The translations under genes and the position numbers were made by a program. This document shows, in pieces, positions 16,447 to 24,711 of a DNA stretch of 64,000 nucleotides. Positions within the stretch are counted from its first letter, which is position 1. Each line of letters starts with the position of its first letter. This stretch comes from Sphingomonas sp. TDK1 (lineage in GTDB: Bacteria > Pseudomonadota > Alphaproteobacteria > Sphingomonadales > Sphingomonadaceae), in NCBI RefSeq assembly GCF_001650735.1, contig NZ_LXVY01000016.1, positions 43,762 through 107,761 on the forward strand, given 5' to 3'. A model generated the notes under the pieces. The model did not search any database, had not been told where the DNA came from, and worked only from the letters and a program-made list of their open reading frames with translations.

Positions 16447-17679
16447 TTATCCTCGCGAAATTTTAACAGCCTCCTCCGGCGTCGTCACGCCCGACCGCGC
16501 AAGCGCCCGCGCCGCGGAGCCGAGATTGGGTGCGCTGATGAACGCATGCCGCGCCAGAATCGCCGCGTCCCCGCCATCGTTGATCAGCCGGCGGATCGTG
16601 GCATCGCCCCGAATCGCCTCGAACACGCCGGTATGCCCGGCAAAGCCGCTATGCCCGCACGCCTCGCACCCGACAGGCGCATGCACGATCGTGCCGGGAT
16701 CGAAGCCGAGCAGCGCCGAGACCGAGCCGGTTGCCTGCACCGGCTCGCGGCACGCTGCGCAAAGCCGCCGGATCAGCCGCTGCCCCAGCACCAGACTCAG
16801 CGCGGAGGCGAGATGAAAGGCCTCGATCCGCCAGCTGCGCATCTGCTGGATCGCCGCGACCGAATCGGCCGCCGCCACGCCGGCGAGCACCAGCCGCCCC
16901 GCCTGCGCCGCCTGCACCGCCGCTGCCGCCGCCGCGCGATCCTCAAGCGAATCGATCATCAGCACGTCGATGTCCTGCTCCACCGCCGCGCGCACCGTCT
17001 CCGCCGCCGCAACGGTGGACGCATCGGCCCAGGCCACGCCGGGCAATTCGCCGAGCACATGAGCGGCCACACCCAGGCCGGGTCGCGTCCGGGTGGCGGC
17101 AAGGCCCAGCAGCGTCTGCAACGTCGTGCTGCGCCCGTGCCCCGCCGGTGCCGCGACGAGCACCAGCCCGGCCCCGTCGAGCGCCGCCCGCACCTGCTGC
17201 GCGAGCGGACAGCTCATCCCCAAGGCTTCCAGCTTGCGGTGGCCGGTCTTGCGCGCGGCACGCTGCAACACGATCCGCTGCCCGCGCCGCAGCGGCAGCA
17301 TCGACACGTCGAGCGGCTCCTCGTCCCACGCCAGGCGGCCGCGCTGGGGCAAGGGCGATGCAGGCGAAAGGCCGGCCGCCGCCGCGATGCGCCGCACCAG
17401 CACGCCCCCCTGGAGGGCGTCGAGCTCGCGATAGCCATGGAGCAGCCCCGCGGAGCGGAACGCGATGTCGATCCCGTTCCCGCTTGGCTCCAGATGAATG
17501 TGCGAGGCTTCGAGCTGCGCTGCGTCCTGCAGCAGCACGCTCAGGGGGAGCTGCCCCTCGGAAGCACGCCGCGATGCCTCCAGTTCGGCAGCTTCCAATT
17601 CCTGATCCCTTTCGATCTGCACGACGCCCCCCGTTGGACGCCGCTCCGCTACGCATAGTTTATGACGCTCGACCTGCAT
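16447..17679 (-). CDS. GspE/PilB-like secretion ATPase homolog with degenerate nucleotide site
   Basis: A 410-residue relative of type II secretion/type IV pilus ATPases. The N-terminal domain (ASHIHLEPSGNGIDIAFR) matches the family. The P-loop reads APAGHGRSTT (177-186) with arginine replacing the catalytic lysine, and the Walker B region reads VLMIDSLED. The C-terminal zinc module keeps both pairs, CAAC (307-310) and CEAC (338-341). It is shorter than full GspE and stands alone, with no gsp or pil genes beside it. It could be a regulatory or structural paralog. GTG 17622 is an alternative start. Confidence 0.8.
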   Translation of the reverse strand: MQVERHKLCVAERRPTGGVVQIERDQELEAAELEASRRASEGQLPLSVLLQDAAQLEASHIHLEPSGNGIDIAFRSAGLLHGYRELDALQGGVLVRRIAAAAGLSPASPLPQRGRLAWDEEPLDVSMLPLRRGQRIVLQRAARKTGHRKLEALGMSCPLAQQVRAALDGAGLVLVAAPAGHGRSTTLQTLLGLAATRTRPGLGVAAHVLGELPGVAWADASTVAAAETVRAAVEQDIDVLMIDSLEDRAAAAAAVQAAQAGRLVLAGVAAADSVAAIQQMRSWRIEAFHLASALSLVLGQRLIRRLCAACREPVQATGSVSALLGFDPGTIVHAPVGCEACGHSGFAGHTGVFEAIRGDATIRRLINDGGDAAILARHAFISAPNLGSAARALARSGVTTPEEAVKISRG

Positions 17680-17739
17680 ATTTGTGACAGTCGCGCGTCA
17701 TGGTGGCGCACCGCCCCCGGTTTTGGCAGAAGTCCGCCG

Positions 17740-18405
17740 ATGCAGACCTCCCTCTCTCCCGATCTGGGCAGTGGCCACCCGTCCGAAGCGGTGGTCGAGC
17801 GGATCCTGACCTATCCCGGCGTGCAACGGGTGCCGAGCCCCAAGGTAACGCTGTTCGTCGCGCGCAACTTCCTCGACGCGGGGCAGTGCCGGGCACTGAT
17901 GGCGCGGATCGACGAAGAGCGCCGCCCGTCGACGCTGGCAAATGCCGGCGACGACTATGCGTTTCGCACCAGCGAAACCTGCGATCTCGCCGCCGACGAT
18001 CCGCTGGCGATCGATCTCAAGGCACGCATCCTGGGCTTTATCGGGCTCAACCCCGATCATGCGGAGCCGATGCAGGGCCAGCGCTATGCGGTGGGCCAGG
18101 AGTTCAAGGCGCACACCGACTATTTCGATCCCGGCAGCGAGGATTTCGAGAAATATTGCAGCGTCGCCGGCCAGCGCACCTGGACGGTCATGCTGTACCT
18201 GAACACGGTGGAAGCCGGCGGCGCCACGCGGTTCAAGGCGATCGACAAGATCGTCCAGCCCGAGCCCGGCAAGCTGCTCGCCTGGAACAATCTGCGGCCC
18301 GACGGCACGGTGAACCCCGCGACCATCCATCACGCGATGAAGGTGCGCGCGGGCACCAAATACGTCATTACCCAGTGGTTTCGCGAGCGCCCCTGGGGCT
18401 GGTGA
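17740..18405 (+). CDS. 2OG-Fe(II) oxygenase, prolyl 4-hydroxylase-like
   Basis: A 221-residue oxygenase. The iron ligands are visible as H125-x-D127 (KAHTDYFDPG) and distal His198 (ATIHHAMKV). Lys207 in AGTKYV would bind 2-oxoglutarate, and RTSETCDL (76-83) matches the prolyl 4-hydroxylase N-terminal substrate motif. The family hydroxylates proline residues in proteins; the bacterial substrate is unknown. ATG 17740 is preferred over ATG 17662, which would overlap the divergent GspE-like gene. Confidence 0.9.
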   Translation: MQTSLSPDLGSGHPSEAVVERILTYPGVQRVPSPKVTLFVARNFLDAGQCRALMARIDEERRPSTLANAGDDYAFRTSETCDLAADDPLAIDLKARILGFIGLNPDHAEPMQGQRYAVGQEFKAHTDYFDPGSEDFEKYCSVAGQRTWTVMLYLNTVEAGGATRFKAIDKIVQPEPGKLLAWNNLRPDGTVNPATIHHAMKVRAGTKYVITQWFRERPWGW

Positions 18406-18407
18406 GC

Positions 18408-18440
18408 GGAGGGCCCGTGCGCCTCGGCGCCGGGCCCTCC
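18408..18440. terminator. bidirectional hairpin between convergent genes
   Basis: Perfect 10-bp arms GGAGGGCCCG and CGGGCCCTCC around a 13-nt loop, between the convergent oxygenase and TonB receptor genes. No T-run follows, so it is a stable transcript end rather than a textbook intrinsic terminator. Confidence 0.6.
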
Positions 18441-18453
18441 CCCCTTCCCGGCG

Positions 18454-21141
18454 TCAGAAGCTGGTCGAGAGCGACAGCTGCACCGTCGTTCCCGGCGAAT
18501 AGCGGTTGTAGACCACCGTCCGCGTGCCGTTCGACTGCAGTTCCTTGTACCGGCGGCCGGTCAAGTTGCGCGCCTCGAACTTCACGTCGAACTGATGGCC
18601 CGCCACCATCACGCCCTGGCGCGCGACGAAATCGAGGTTGAACCCCGGATATTCATACACGTCGGGCTGGTTCTGGTTGGCGATGCCCCGGCTGGTGACG
18701 CGCTTGCTGGCATAGGAGAGGATGAAGGTCTGCTGCGACAGCAGCCCGCTCTTCTCCATGCCGAGCTGCAGGTTCACCAGATGATCCGACTGGCCGGTAA
18801 GCGCCGCGCCATCCCGGAAATAGTCGGTCGCGTTGGTCGACGACGCCGCGTAGACGGCGGTGCGGTCGCCCTGCTGCACCTTCAGCTTCGACTTGGTGTA
18901 GGTGTAGTTGGCGATCAGCAGCAGGTCACGATCGGTAAAGAAGGGCCCGCTCAGCCAGTCGCCCAGCCCGAACTTCTTCTGCGCCTCCACCTCGGCGCCG
19001 TAGAGGTCCGCCTTGGGCGCGTTGGCATAGCTGGTCACCAGCGTGTCGCTGCCGGTGATGAAGGCTTCGATCGGCTTGTCGATCCGCTTGTAGAAGGCCG
19101 CCGCCGACACGCGCTGGTCGTTGCTGATATACCATTCGAAGCGCCCCTCGCCGTTGTACAGCGTGCTGTCCTGCAGCAGCGGGTTACCCTGATACTGGCG
19201 GTTCGTTTCCGGATCGAAATAGAATTGATAGATCAGCTCGCGGAACTGCGGCCGGGCGATCGTCTTCGATCCGTTCAGGCGGAACTGCATCTTCGGGCGG
19301 AACTGCCAGGTCAGCGTGGCCGCCGGCAGCCAGTAGTCGTTGTTGAGGTTCGTGCCCGCGGTGCTGGCGCCCGGCGTCTTGAACACCTGCGCCGGCGTCA
19401 CCTTTTCCTTCGCCGTCTCGTAGCGCACGCCGGTGTCGATCGAGAGCTCGGGCGTGATCTGATAGACCGCCCGGCCATAGCCGGCATGGTTGCGCAGCGA
19501 GGCGTTGAAGGCCGGATTGCCTTCGTTGGTCTCGATCAGCTGGATCTTGTAAAAGTCGATGATCCCGCTGCCGAGCAGCAGGTCCGGGCGCAGCATGGCG
19601 ACGGCGTTCGGGAAGGTGCTGGGCGCGCTGAACTGGAAGTCGCGACGCGAGCTGAAGCGCTTGGTCTTCAGATAGCTGTAGCCCACCGAGAGGCTCAGGT
19701 CGGTGATCGGCTTGAACGTCAGGTCCGCCCCCGCCGAGTAAAGGTCCTCGTTCAGGTTGGAATAGCTTACGGTCGCGTCGCCGCCATTGCCGTTGTTCAG
19801 GCGGTTGATGAAATATTTGCCGTACGGATCCGCATCGACGTTGGTGCGGACATATTCGAAGAACAGCTCGCTCGGCGACTTGCGCTTGGAATTGGCATAG
19901 CTGCCGCGCAGGTCGAGGCTGAGGTTCGGCGTCAGCTTGAACTCGCCGACCAGCTGGGTGTCGATCAGCTGGCGCTCGAACCAGCGCGTATCCTGTTGCT
20001 GGAAGTCGGTCACATCGTTGCCGTGGCGCTTGCCGATGCCGAGGCGCGAATTCTTCAGCGTGTCGCGGATATAGACGCTGGTCCAGCGCAGCTTGTTGTC
20101 GCCGAACTCGAAGCCCATGCCGAACAGGCCGTTCAGCACCACGCGATTGTCGGTCAGCACGCGCTCGAAATCGCTTTCGAGCACGGACAGGTCCTGGGTG
20201 ATCGAATATTGCTGGCGCGAATCCCGCACCGTCCACTTGTTGCTGTAGCCGGCGGTGGCGATCAGGCCGAGCGTGTTCTCGCCCACGTCCCACGACTTGC
20301 CGGCAGACAGGCTGGCGGACCAGTTGGGCGGCAGGTTGGCGTTGCGCTGGAGCAGGCCGTTCTTGCCGGTAACCAGCTGCTTGGCGATCGCGCCGCTATC
20401 GACGGTGCCGGAGCTGAGCCGCGCGCCGCTGTCGAAATAGCCCTGGAGCGCGGGTGGCAGATTGCGGCTGCCGTCGTCGAAACCGGTCCAGTCGTGGCCG
20501 CCGCCGGCATAGACATAGCCCAGCTGGCCGGTCGTGCGGCTGTTGCCGCCGATGCCGCCGCTGATGGTGACGAAGCCCTGCTTGGGCGCGGCATTGGTGG
20601 TCAGGTTGATCACGCCCCCGCCGAATTCACCCGGATAGTTGACCGAGTAGCTCTTCTGGACGAGCGACGAGGATACGACGGTGGTCGGGAACAGGTCGAG
20701 CGGCACGACGCGCTTGAGCGGTTCGGGGCTCGGCAGCGGCGAGCCGTTGAGCAGCGCCAGCGAATAGCGATCGCCCAGGCCGCGCACGAAGACATAGCCG
20801 TTGCCGACCACGCTGAGGCCGGTGACGCGGCCGAGCGCGCCGGCGATGTCGCCTTCACCGGTGCGCTGGATGTCGGCCGCGGAGAGGACCGACACCACCT
20901 GCGGAATGTCGCGCGTGAGGTTCGCGCGGCGGCCGGTGACGACGATCTCGCCGGGGACGGAGACGTCCGGCGTATCCTCCTGTTGCGCATCCTGCGCGGC
21001 CACCGGCTGGTCGGCGGCGCTGGTGGCCGGGCCGGTCTGCGGCTCGGGCGTGGCGGGCGCGGTCTGCGCGCGCGCGATCGCGGGCGCGACGAGCGCGGAA
21101 GAGAAGAGCAGCAGGCTGGCAAGCCCCAACGACTTGGTCAT
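18454..21141 (-). CDS. TonB-dependent receptor
   Basis: An 895-residue outer-membrane receptor. A signal peptide (KSLGLASLLLFSSALVAPA) and a Pro/Gln-rich linker lead to the plug domain, starting GEIVVTGRRANLTRDIP, with GNGYVFVRGLGDRYSLALLNG and NYPGEFGGGVINLTT. A 22-strand-type barrel ends with VQLSLSTSF, aromatic-terminated as in outer-membrane barrels. It imports a ligand using TonB energy; the ligand is not known. It follows the lipoprotein gene at 21228-22880 on the same strand, separated by a strong hairpin, suggesting a two-gene unit with attenuated receptor expression. Confidence 0.95.
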   Translation of the reverse strand: MTKSLGLASLLLFSSALVAPAIARAQTAPATPEPQTGPATSAADQPVAAQDAQQEDTPDVSVPGEIVVTGRRANLTRDIPQVVSVLSAADIQRTGEGDIAGALGRVTGLSVVGNGYVFVRGLGDRYSLALLNGSPLPSPEPLKRVVPLDLFPTTVVSSSLVQKSYSVNYPGEFGGGVINLTTNAAPKQGFVTISGGIGGNSRTTGQLGYVYAGGGHDWTGFDDGSRNLPPALQGYFDSGARLSSGTVDSGAIAKQLVTGKNGLLQRNANLPPNWSASLSAGKSWDVGENTLGLIATAGYSNKWTVRDSRQQYSITQDLSVLESDFERVLTDNRVVLNGLFGMGFEFGDNKLRWTSVYIRDTLKNSRLGIGKRHGNDVTDFQQQDTRWFERQLIDTQLVGEFKLTPNLSLDLRGSYANSKRKSPSELFFEYVRTNVDADPYGKYFINRLNNGNGGDATVSYSNLNEDLYSAGADLTFKPITDLSLSVGYSYLKTKRFSSRRDFQFSAPSTFPNAVAMLRPDLLLGSGIIDFYKIQLIETNEGNPAFNASLRNHAGYGRAVYQITPELSIDTGVRYETAKEKVTPAQVFKTPGASTAGTNLNNDYWLPAATLTWQFRPKMQFRLNGSKTIARPQFRELIYQFYFDPETNRQYQGNPLLQDSTLYNGEGRFEWYISNDQRVSAAAFYKRIDKPIEAFITGSDTLVTSYANAPKADLYGAEVEAQKKFGLGDWLSGPFFTDRDLLLIANYTYTKSKLKVQQGDRTAVYAASSTNATDYFRDGAALTGQSDHLVNLQLGMEKSGLLSQQTFILSYASKRVTSRGIANQNQPDVYEYPGFNLDFVARQGVMVAGHQFDVKFEARNLTGRRYKELQSNGTRTVVYNRYSPGTTVQLSLSTSF

Positions 21142-21170
21142 CGTGAACCCCTAGTTCGTACATCGGGAAA

Positions 21171-21205
21171 GGGCGGAGCGTGCCCATCTCGGCCACGCCC
21201 CGCCC
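21171..21205 (-). terminator. intercistronic hairpin between lipoprotein and TonB receptor genes
   Basis: The arms GGGCGGAGCGTG and CACGCCCCGCCC (one mismatch) enclose an 11-nt loop. On the minus strand it lies after the lipoprotein stop and before the receptor start. It has no T-run, so partial termination or protection of the upstream mRNA is more likely than full termination. Confidence 0.5.
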
Positions 21206-21227
21206 TCCGGTCAGGTCAGGCTTGGCC

Positions 21228-22880
21228 TCAGGTCGTCGGCAGCGCGGTGCACGAGCGGCCGGTCACGGTCGCGTTGTCGAACGCGGCATAGCCCGAGTTG
21301 CAGGTCCAGCCGGCGTACCAGGTGTCCTGCGCGTTGCGGACGGCGCCGACCCAGGTGGTCGTGTCGAAGAAGCCGGTCGAGTCGAGCGTCTTCGGATCGG
21401 TCGCGACCAGCGCGGTCTCGGCGGTGCCGTTCACGAACAGGTTCGCCAGCGTGTTGACGAAGCTGTCGCTGTTGTTGTTCGAACCCGCGCCGAACGCCGT
21501 GGCGACCTGGGTGGCGTTGTAGGTGCCGGTGCCCAGATACTTGGTCGCGTTGCACTGCAGCGCCACCGAACGGGCCGTCAGCGTCGCCGGCGTGGTGCCC
21601 GAACCGTTCATGCGGAGGCACTCGTTGTTCGGCGAGATGATCAGGCCGTTGACCAGCGTCAGGTCGGCATTGCCGCGCAGCAGGATCGAAGCGAGATCGT
21701 TCGATTCGTTGTTGCTGCTCACCTGGCTCTGGATGCCGGTGAAGTTGGCGACCTTGGTCACCTGGCGCGGCGTGTCGGATTCGGCGCCGTTGCTGTCCAC
21801 TTCCATCAGCGCATCGCCCTGGCCCGGACGCTGGATCAGCAGGACATACTGGAACAGGCCCTGCAGACCGGTGTCGATGTCGAGGCTGTCATCGTCGGCG
21901 CCGGTGGCGATATAGTGCTTGAAGCGCACCGAGCCGCCGAAGAATTCCGCACCGTCGTCCGAGCTGTTGTGGCTCTGGATATAGTCCAGGGTCGTGCCGC
22001 TGCCGATGCCTTCGGTGGTCAGCGCCTGCAGCTCCTTGTCCGCGCCGAGCACATAGCCCGAGAAGCGGATCTGGACATACTTCATCGTACCGGCATTGTA
22101 GGCGCTGTCGGCGCCGCCGAACACGGCCGGGTCGGCCGAGCCTTCGGTCGCGCGCTCGCAGGTGCCCGCGCCGGTCGAGCCGGTGTTGCAGTCGGTGATC
22201 GGCGCGCGGCCCATCAGCACCACCCCGCCCCACTGGCCGAACGACGCATCGTTGTTGATGCCGATGACGTTGTCACGGCTGGTGAAGATGATCGGCGCGG
22301 CGGCGGTGCCGGTCGCGTTGATCTTGTTGCCGCGATTGACCGCCAGCCACGAGGTGCCGGTGCCGCCGAACAGGATCACGCCCGGCTGGATGGTCAGCGT
22401 CACGTTGGTGTCGGCAGCGAGCTGGCCGCCGGTCAGCGAGAAGCCGTTGGCGGCGGTGCAGCCCACGGTCGAGCTGGCGCGCGGGGCGCCCGAGGTCGGT
22501 GCCGAGAAACCACCGTCGCAGCCGACGTCGACGCGGCCCTTCATCTGGTAGAGCAGGCCGGCGATCTTGGGCAGCTCGACGCTGCGCGAAATGATCGAGG
22601 GCAGCGTGCAGACACGCCAGGTGCCGGTCGGGCCGGTGATCGTGCCATCGTCGGTCAGGCCCTTGGGATCCGCGATCGTCGGACAGCCGGTGGCCGGAGT
22701 GACCAGGGTGGCGGTCGGCGTCGGGGTCGGGCTCGGCGCGGGCGTCGGTGCCGGATTGTTGATAATCACGTTGCCACCCGTGCCCGGCGAAGCAATGTCG
22801 TTCGCGCCGTCGCACGCCGAAAGCGCGGCCCCCGCGCAGCTCGTCATCAGAATAAGGGCAAGGCGTTTGAAGCTGGCCAT
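21228..22880 (-). CDS. outer-membrane/secreted lipoprotein paired with TonB receptor (ElpS-like)
   Basis: A 550-residue lipoprotein. The signal peptide ends in the lipobox LSAC (MASFKRLALILMTSCAGAAL then SAC). A Pro/Thr-rich stretch (NNPAPTPAPSPTPTPTA) tethers a domain rich in Gly, Asn, Thr and Ser with short repeated beta-strand turns, plausible as a parallel beta-helix. Several Cys pairs could form disulfides. ATG 22880 has GGAG five bases upstream. It precedes a TonB receptor in the same direction. In Caulobacter an extracellular lipoprotein secreted by type II secretion (ElpS) is, as I recall, encoded next to a TonB receptor; similarity here is inference. Confidence 0.82.
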   Translation of the reverse strand: MASFKRLALILMTSCAGAALSACDGANDIASPGTGGNVIINNPAPTPAPSPTPTPTATLVTPATGCPTIADPKGLTDDGTITGPTGTWRVCTLPSIISRSVELPKIAGLLYQMKGRVDVGCDGGFSAPTSGAPRASSTVGCTAANGFSLTGGQLAADTNVTLTIQPGVILFGGTGTSWLAVNRGNKINATGTAAAPIIFTSRDNVIGINNDASFGQWGGVVLMGRAPITDCNTGSTGAGTCERATEGSADPAVFGGADSAYNAGTMKYVQIRFSGYVLGADKELQALTTEGIGSGTTLDYIQSHNSSDDGAEFFGGSVRFKHYIATGADDDSLDIDTGLQGLFQYVLLIQRPGQGDALMEVDSNGAESDTPRQVTKVANFTGIQSQVSSNNESNDLASILLRGNADLTLVNGLIISPNNECLRMNGSGTTPATLTARSVALQCNATKYLGTGTYNATQVATAFGAGSNNNSDSFVNTLANLFVNGTAETALVATDPKTLDSTGFFDTTTWVGAVRNAQDTWYAGWTCNSGYAAFDNATVTGRSCTALPTT

Positions 22881-23041
22881 AATGTCTCCGTTCCGGCGGA
22901 CGCCGGTATGTGCGCGAATGCGATTCTTGCGGGATCGACTCGGCTGTTCCCCCGTCGGCCGCAGGGCCGCGCTAGGCGGAAGACATGACTCCAACATGCG
23001 AGGTCAGAGACATTTCAGAGGCAAATAAATTACAGTTCGGA

Positions 23042-23066
23042 GACAAGGGCTTGGTTAGGCCTTGTC
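23042..23066 (-). terminator. hairpin downstream of DMT transporter gene
   Basis: GACAAGG and CCTTGTC arms (7 bp) around an 11-nt loop, immediately after the stop codon of the EamA gene and 160 bp upstream of the lipoprotein start. No clear T-run follows. Confidence 0.4.
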
Positions 23067-23068
23067 CG

Positions 23069-23959
23069 TCAAAGCCCCGCGGTGAGGACGACCCCGATGC
23101 AAACGGCCACACCAGCAACCGCCTGACGCGCGCTCAGCGCTTCCCGAAATAGCCGATGCCCTGCCAGGGCCGCAATCGGCATCTCCACAACGCCGAGCGA
23201 CCGCACCGCCGCCGCCGGAGCCAGATTAAGCGCGAAAAACCAGCCGGAAGACGCCAGGGCCCCGAACAGACCGGCACCCAGCGATCCCCGCCACCCGGCG
23301 AACACCGCACACAGAGCCGCCGGATCGCGCCGCAACAGGAACAGGACGAGGCCGACCGTCTGCACCGCCTGCACGAGGGTGACGCTTGTCATCGCCGAGA
23401 AGAACGGATGCCGCGGCTCCAGCGCGAGGCCGGCATGACGAAAGCCGTTGAGCGCCAGACCGAACAACAGGCCCGAAATCATGCCGAACACCACCCCCGG
23501 CAGCAGTCGCCCTTCACCGCCGACCTTGCGCGGCCAGACCAGCACCGCCAGCCCCGCGGTCGTCACCGCCACGCCGATCCACCCCAAGGCGCTCAACCTG
23601 TCCCCGAACACGACGAGGCCGGCCAGCGCGGCCAGCGGCACCGAACTCTGCTGCAGCGCGGTCCCTACCGCGAACCCCGCATGGTGCATCGCCTGGAGCA
23701 ACGCCGCGGTCGCCAGCACCTGCGCCAGAGCCCCCAGCAGTGCCGGCCACCAGAAGGTCCAGCCGAAAACGGGGTGTAGCTGCGCAGGTCCGGCAAGCAG
23801 AATGGCGAGCAGCATCAGCGCCGTCGAGAAAGGCAGACCGAACAGGAAGCGGACCAACGTAGCGCCCCATGGCCCGCTCGAGGCCATCATTCCGCGCTGA
23901 AAAGCGTTGCGCGCCACCTGGAACGCCGCCGCCGCGACCGTTGCACCCGCCCACAACAT
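23069..23959 (-). CDS. EamA/DMT family transporter
   Basis: A 296-residue inner-membrane protein with ten hydrophobic segments in two five-helix halves, the drug/metabolite transporter layout. The duplicated EamA pattern shows in VGTALQQSSVPLAALAGLVVFGDRLSALGWIGV and the matching C-terminal half (VVEMPIAALAGHRLFREALS). Such proteins export or import small metabolites; the substrate cannot be read from sequence. ATG 23959 is preceded by GGAGGAGA. It is transcribed on its own. Confidence 0.88.
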   Translation of the reverse strand: MLWAGATVAAAAFQVARNAFQRGMMASSGPWGATLVRFLFGLPFSTALMLLAILLAGPAQLHPVFGWTFWWPALLGALAQVLATAALLQAMHHAGFAVGTALQQSSVPLAALAGLVVFGDRLSALGWIGVAVTTAGLAVLVWPRKVGGEGRLLPGVVFGMISGLLFGLALNGFRHAGLALEPRHPFFSAMTSVTLVQAVQTVGLVLFLLRRDPAALCAVFAGWRGSLGAGLFGALASSGWFFALNLAPAAAVRSLGVVEMPIAALAGHRLFREALSARQAVAGVAVCIGVVLTAGL

Positions 23960-24052
23960 CGAACTCGTCTCCTCCGCGCCCCTGCGCGGCAATCAGCGAG
24001 ACCGGCACTCGGGATGGCGAGCCCCTATCGCCTCGCAAAGTGCCGAACAACG

Positions 24053-24087
24053 AAAAAGCCCGTCGAACCGGGGTCCGACGGGCTTTT
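24053..24087 (-). terminator. intrinsic terminator of tRNA-Val
   Basis: Perfect 12-bp arms (AAAAGCCCGTCG / CGACGGGCTTTT) around a 10-nt loop, with an extra T at the 3' end on the minus strand. It starts 5 bp beyond the tRNA-Val 3' end. Confidence 0.85.
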
Positions 24088-24092
24088 CGATA

Positions 24093-24167
24093 TGGTGGGC
24101 GCGGCTGGGATTGAACCAGCGACCCCTGCGGTGTGAACACAGTGCTCTACCACTGAGCTACGCGCCC
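24093..24167 (-). tRNA. tRNA-Val (CAC anticodon)
   Basis: A 75-nt cloverleaf on the minus strand: acceptor GGGCGCG/CGCGCCC, D arm GCTCAGTGGTAGAGC, anticodon stem CTGTG/CGCAG with the loop TTCACAC (anticodon CAC), T arm with GGTTCAATCC, and encoded CCA. A strong terminator follows. Confidence 0.95.
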
Positions 24168-24278
24168 ATTGGCCTGGCGGTAAAAACCGTGTCGGCCGAA
24201 ACGGGAAGCGGGCCTTTACGGTGCGCTCGCGGGTCTGTCCAGCCCCGTTTCGCACCCCGCCCGCAAATTTTTCGGCGC

Positions 24279-24551
24279 TTAGTTGACCGAGTCCTTCAGC
24301 ACCTTGCCAGGCTTGAACTTGGGCTGGTTCGAAGCCTTGATCGTCATCTCCTCGCCGGTGCGCGGATTGCGGCCGGTCGAGGCCTTGCGCTTGCTGACCG
24401 AAAAGGTGCCGAAGCCCACGAGGCGCACTTCGTCGCCCTTCTTGAGCGCGCCGGTGATCACGTCGAACACCGCTTCGACGGCCTTCACCGCGTCACCCTT
24501 GGCCAGACCCGAAACATCGGCGACCTGACCGATCAGCTCTTGCTTGTTCAT
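24279..24551 (-). CDS. hup: HU family DNA-binding protein
   Basis: A 90-residue nucleoid protein that binds and bends DNA. It begins MNKQELIGQVADVSGLAKGD, has the conserved VGFGTFSVSKRKASTGRNPRTGE arm entry and ends PKFKPGKVLKDSVN, all standard HU positions including the intercalating proline in NPRTGE. It follows lon on the same strand 160 bp downstream, the common lon-hup order. Confidence 0.97.
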   Translation of the reverse strand: MNKQELIGQVADVSGLAKGDAVKAVEAVFDVITGALKKGDEVRLVGFGTFSVSKRKASTGRNPRTGEEMTIKASNQPKFKPGKVLKDSVN

Positions 24552-24711
24552 GCTGGTGCAAACCCCCTTGAATTTTATGCGGGATACCGCGTGGATTAGG
24601 ATTGGATAGCCGAATGAGTCGCGGCGGCTGCGCTGGCGTGCGAGTCAGCACGGGCGAGCCGCCGGAGTCAAAGCCTTTCGGCTTGAATTGCGTCAGAAAA
24701 GTTACGGAATG

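Noticed and set aside
18595..21291. A ~900-codon plus-strand open frame opposite the TonB receptor
   Set aside because: Antisense shadow of a receptor with signal peptide, plug and barrel; no recognisable domain in the shadow.
22985..23035. A Pho-box-like pair (CTGAAAT-N4-CTGACCT, minus strand) upstream of the lipoprotein gene
   Set aside because: Only about 10 of 14 positions fit CTGTCAT-N4-CTGTCAT; too weak to list as a site, though phosphate control of the pair remains worth testing.
24670..24685. Short hairpin (AAGCC-TTTC-GGCTT) downstream of lon's ribosome-distal end, near the hup promoter
   Set aside because: A 5-bp stem without a T-run is too weak to call a terminator.
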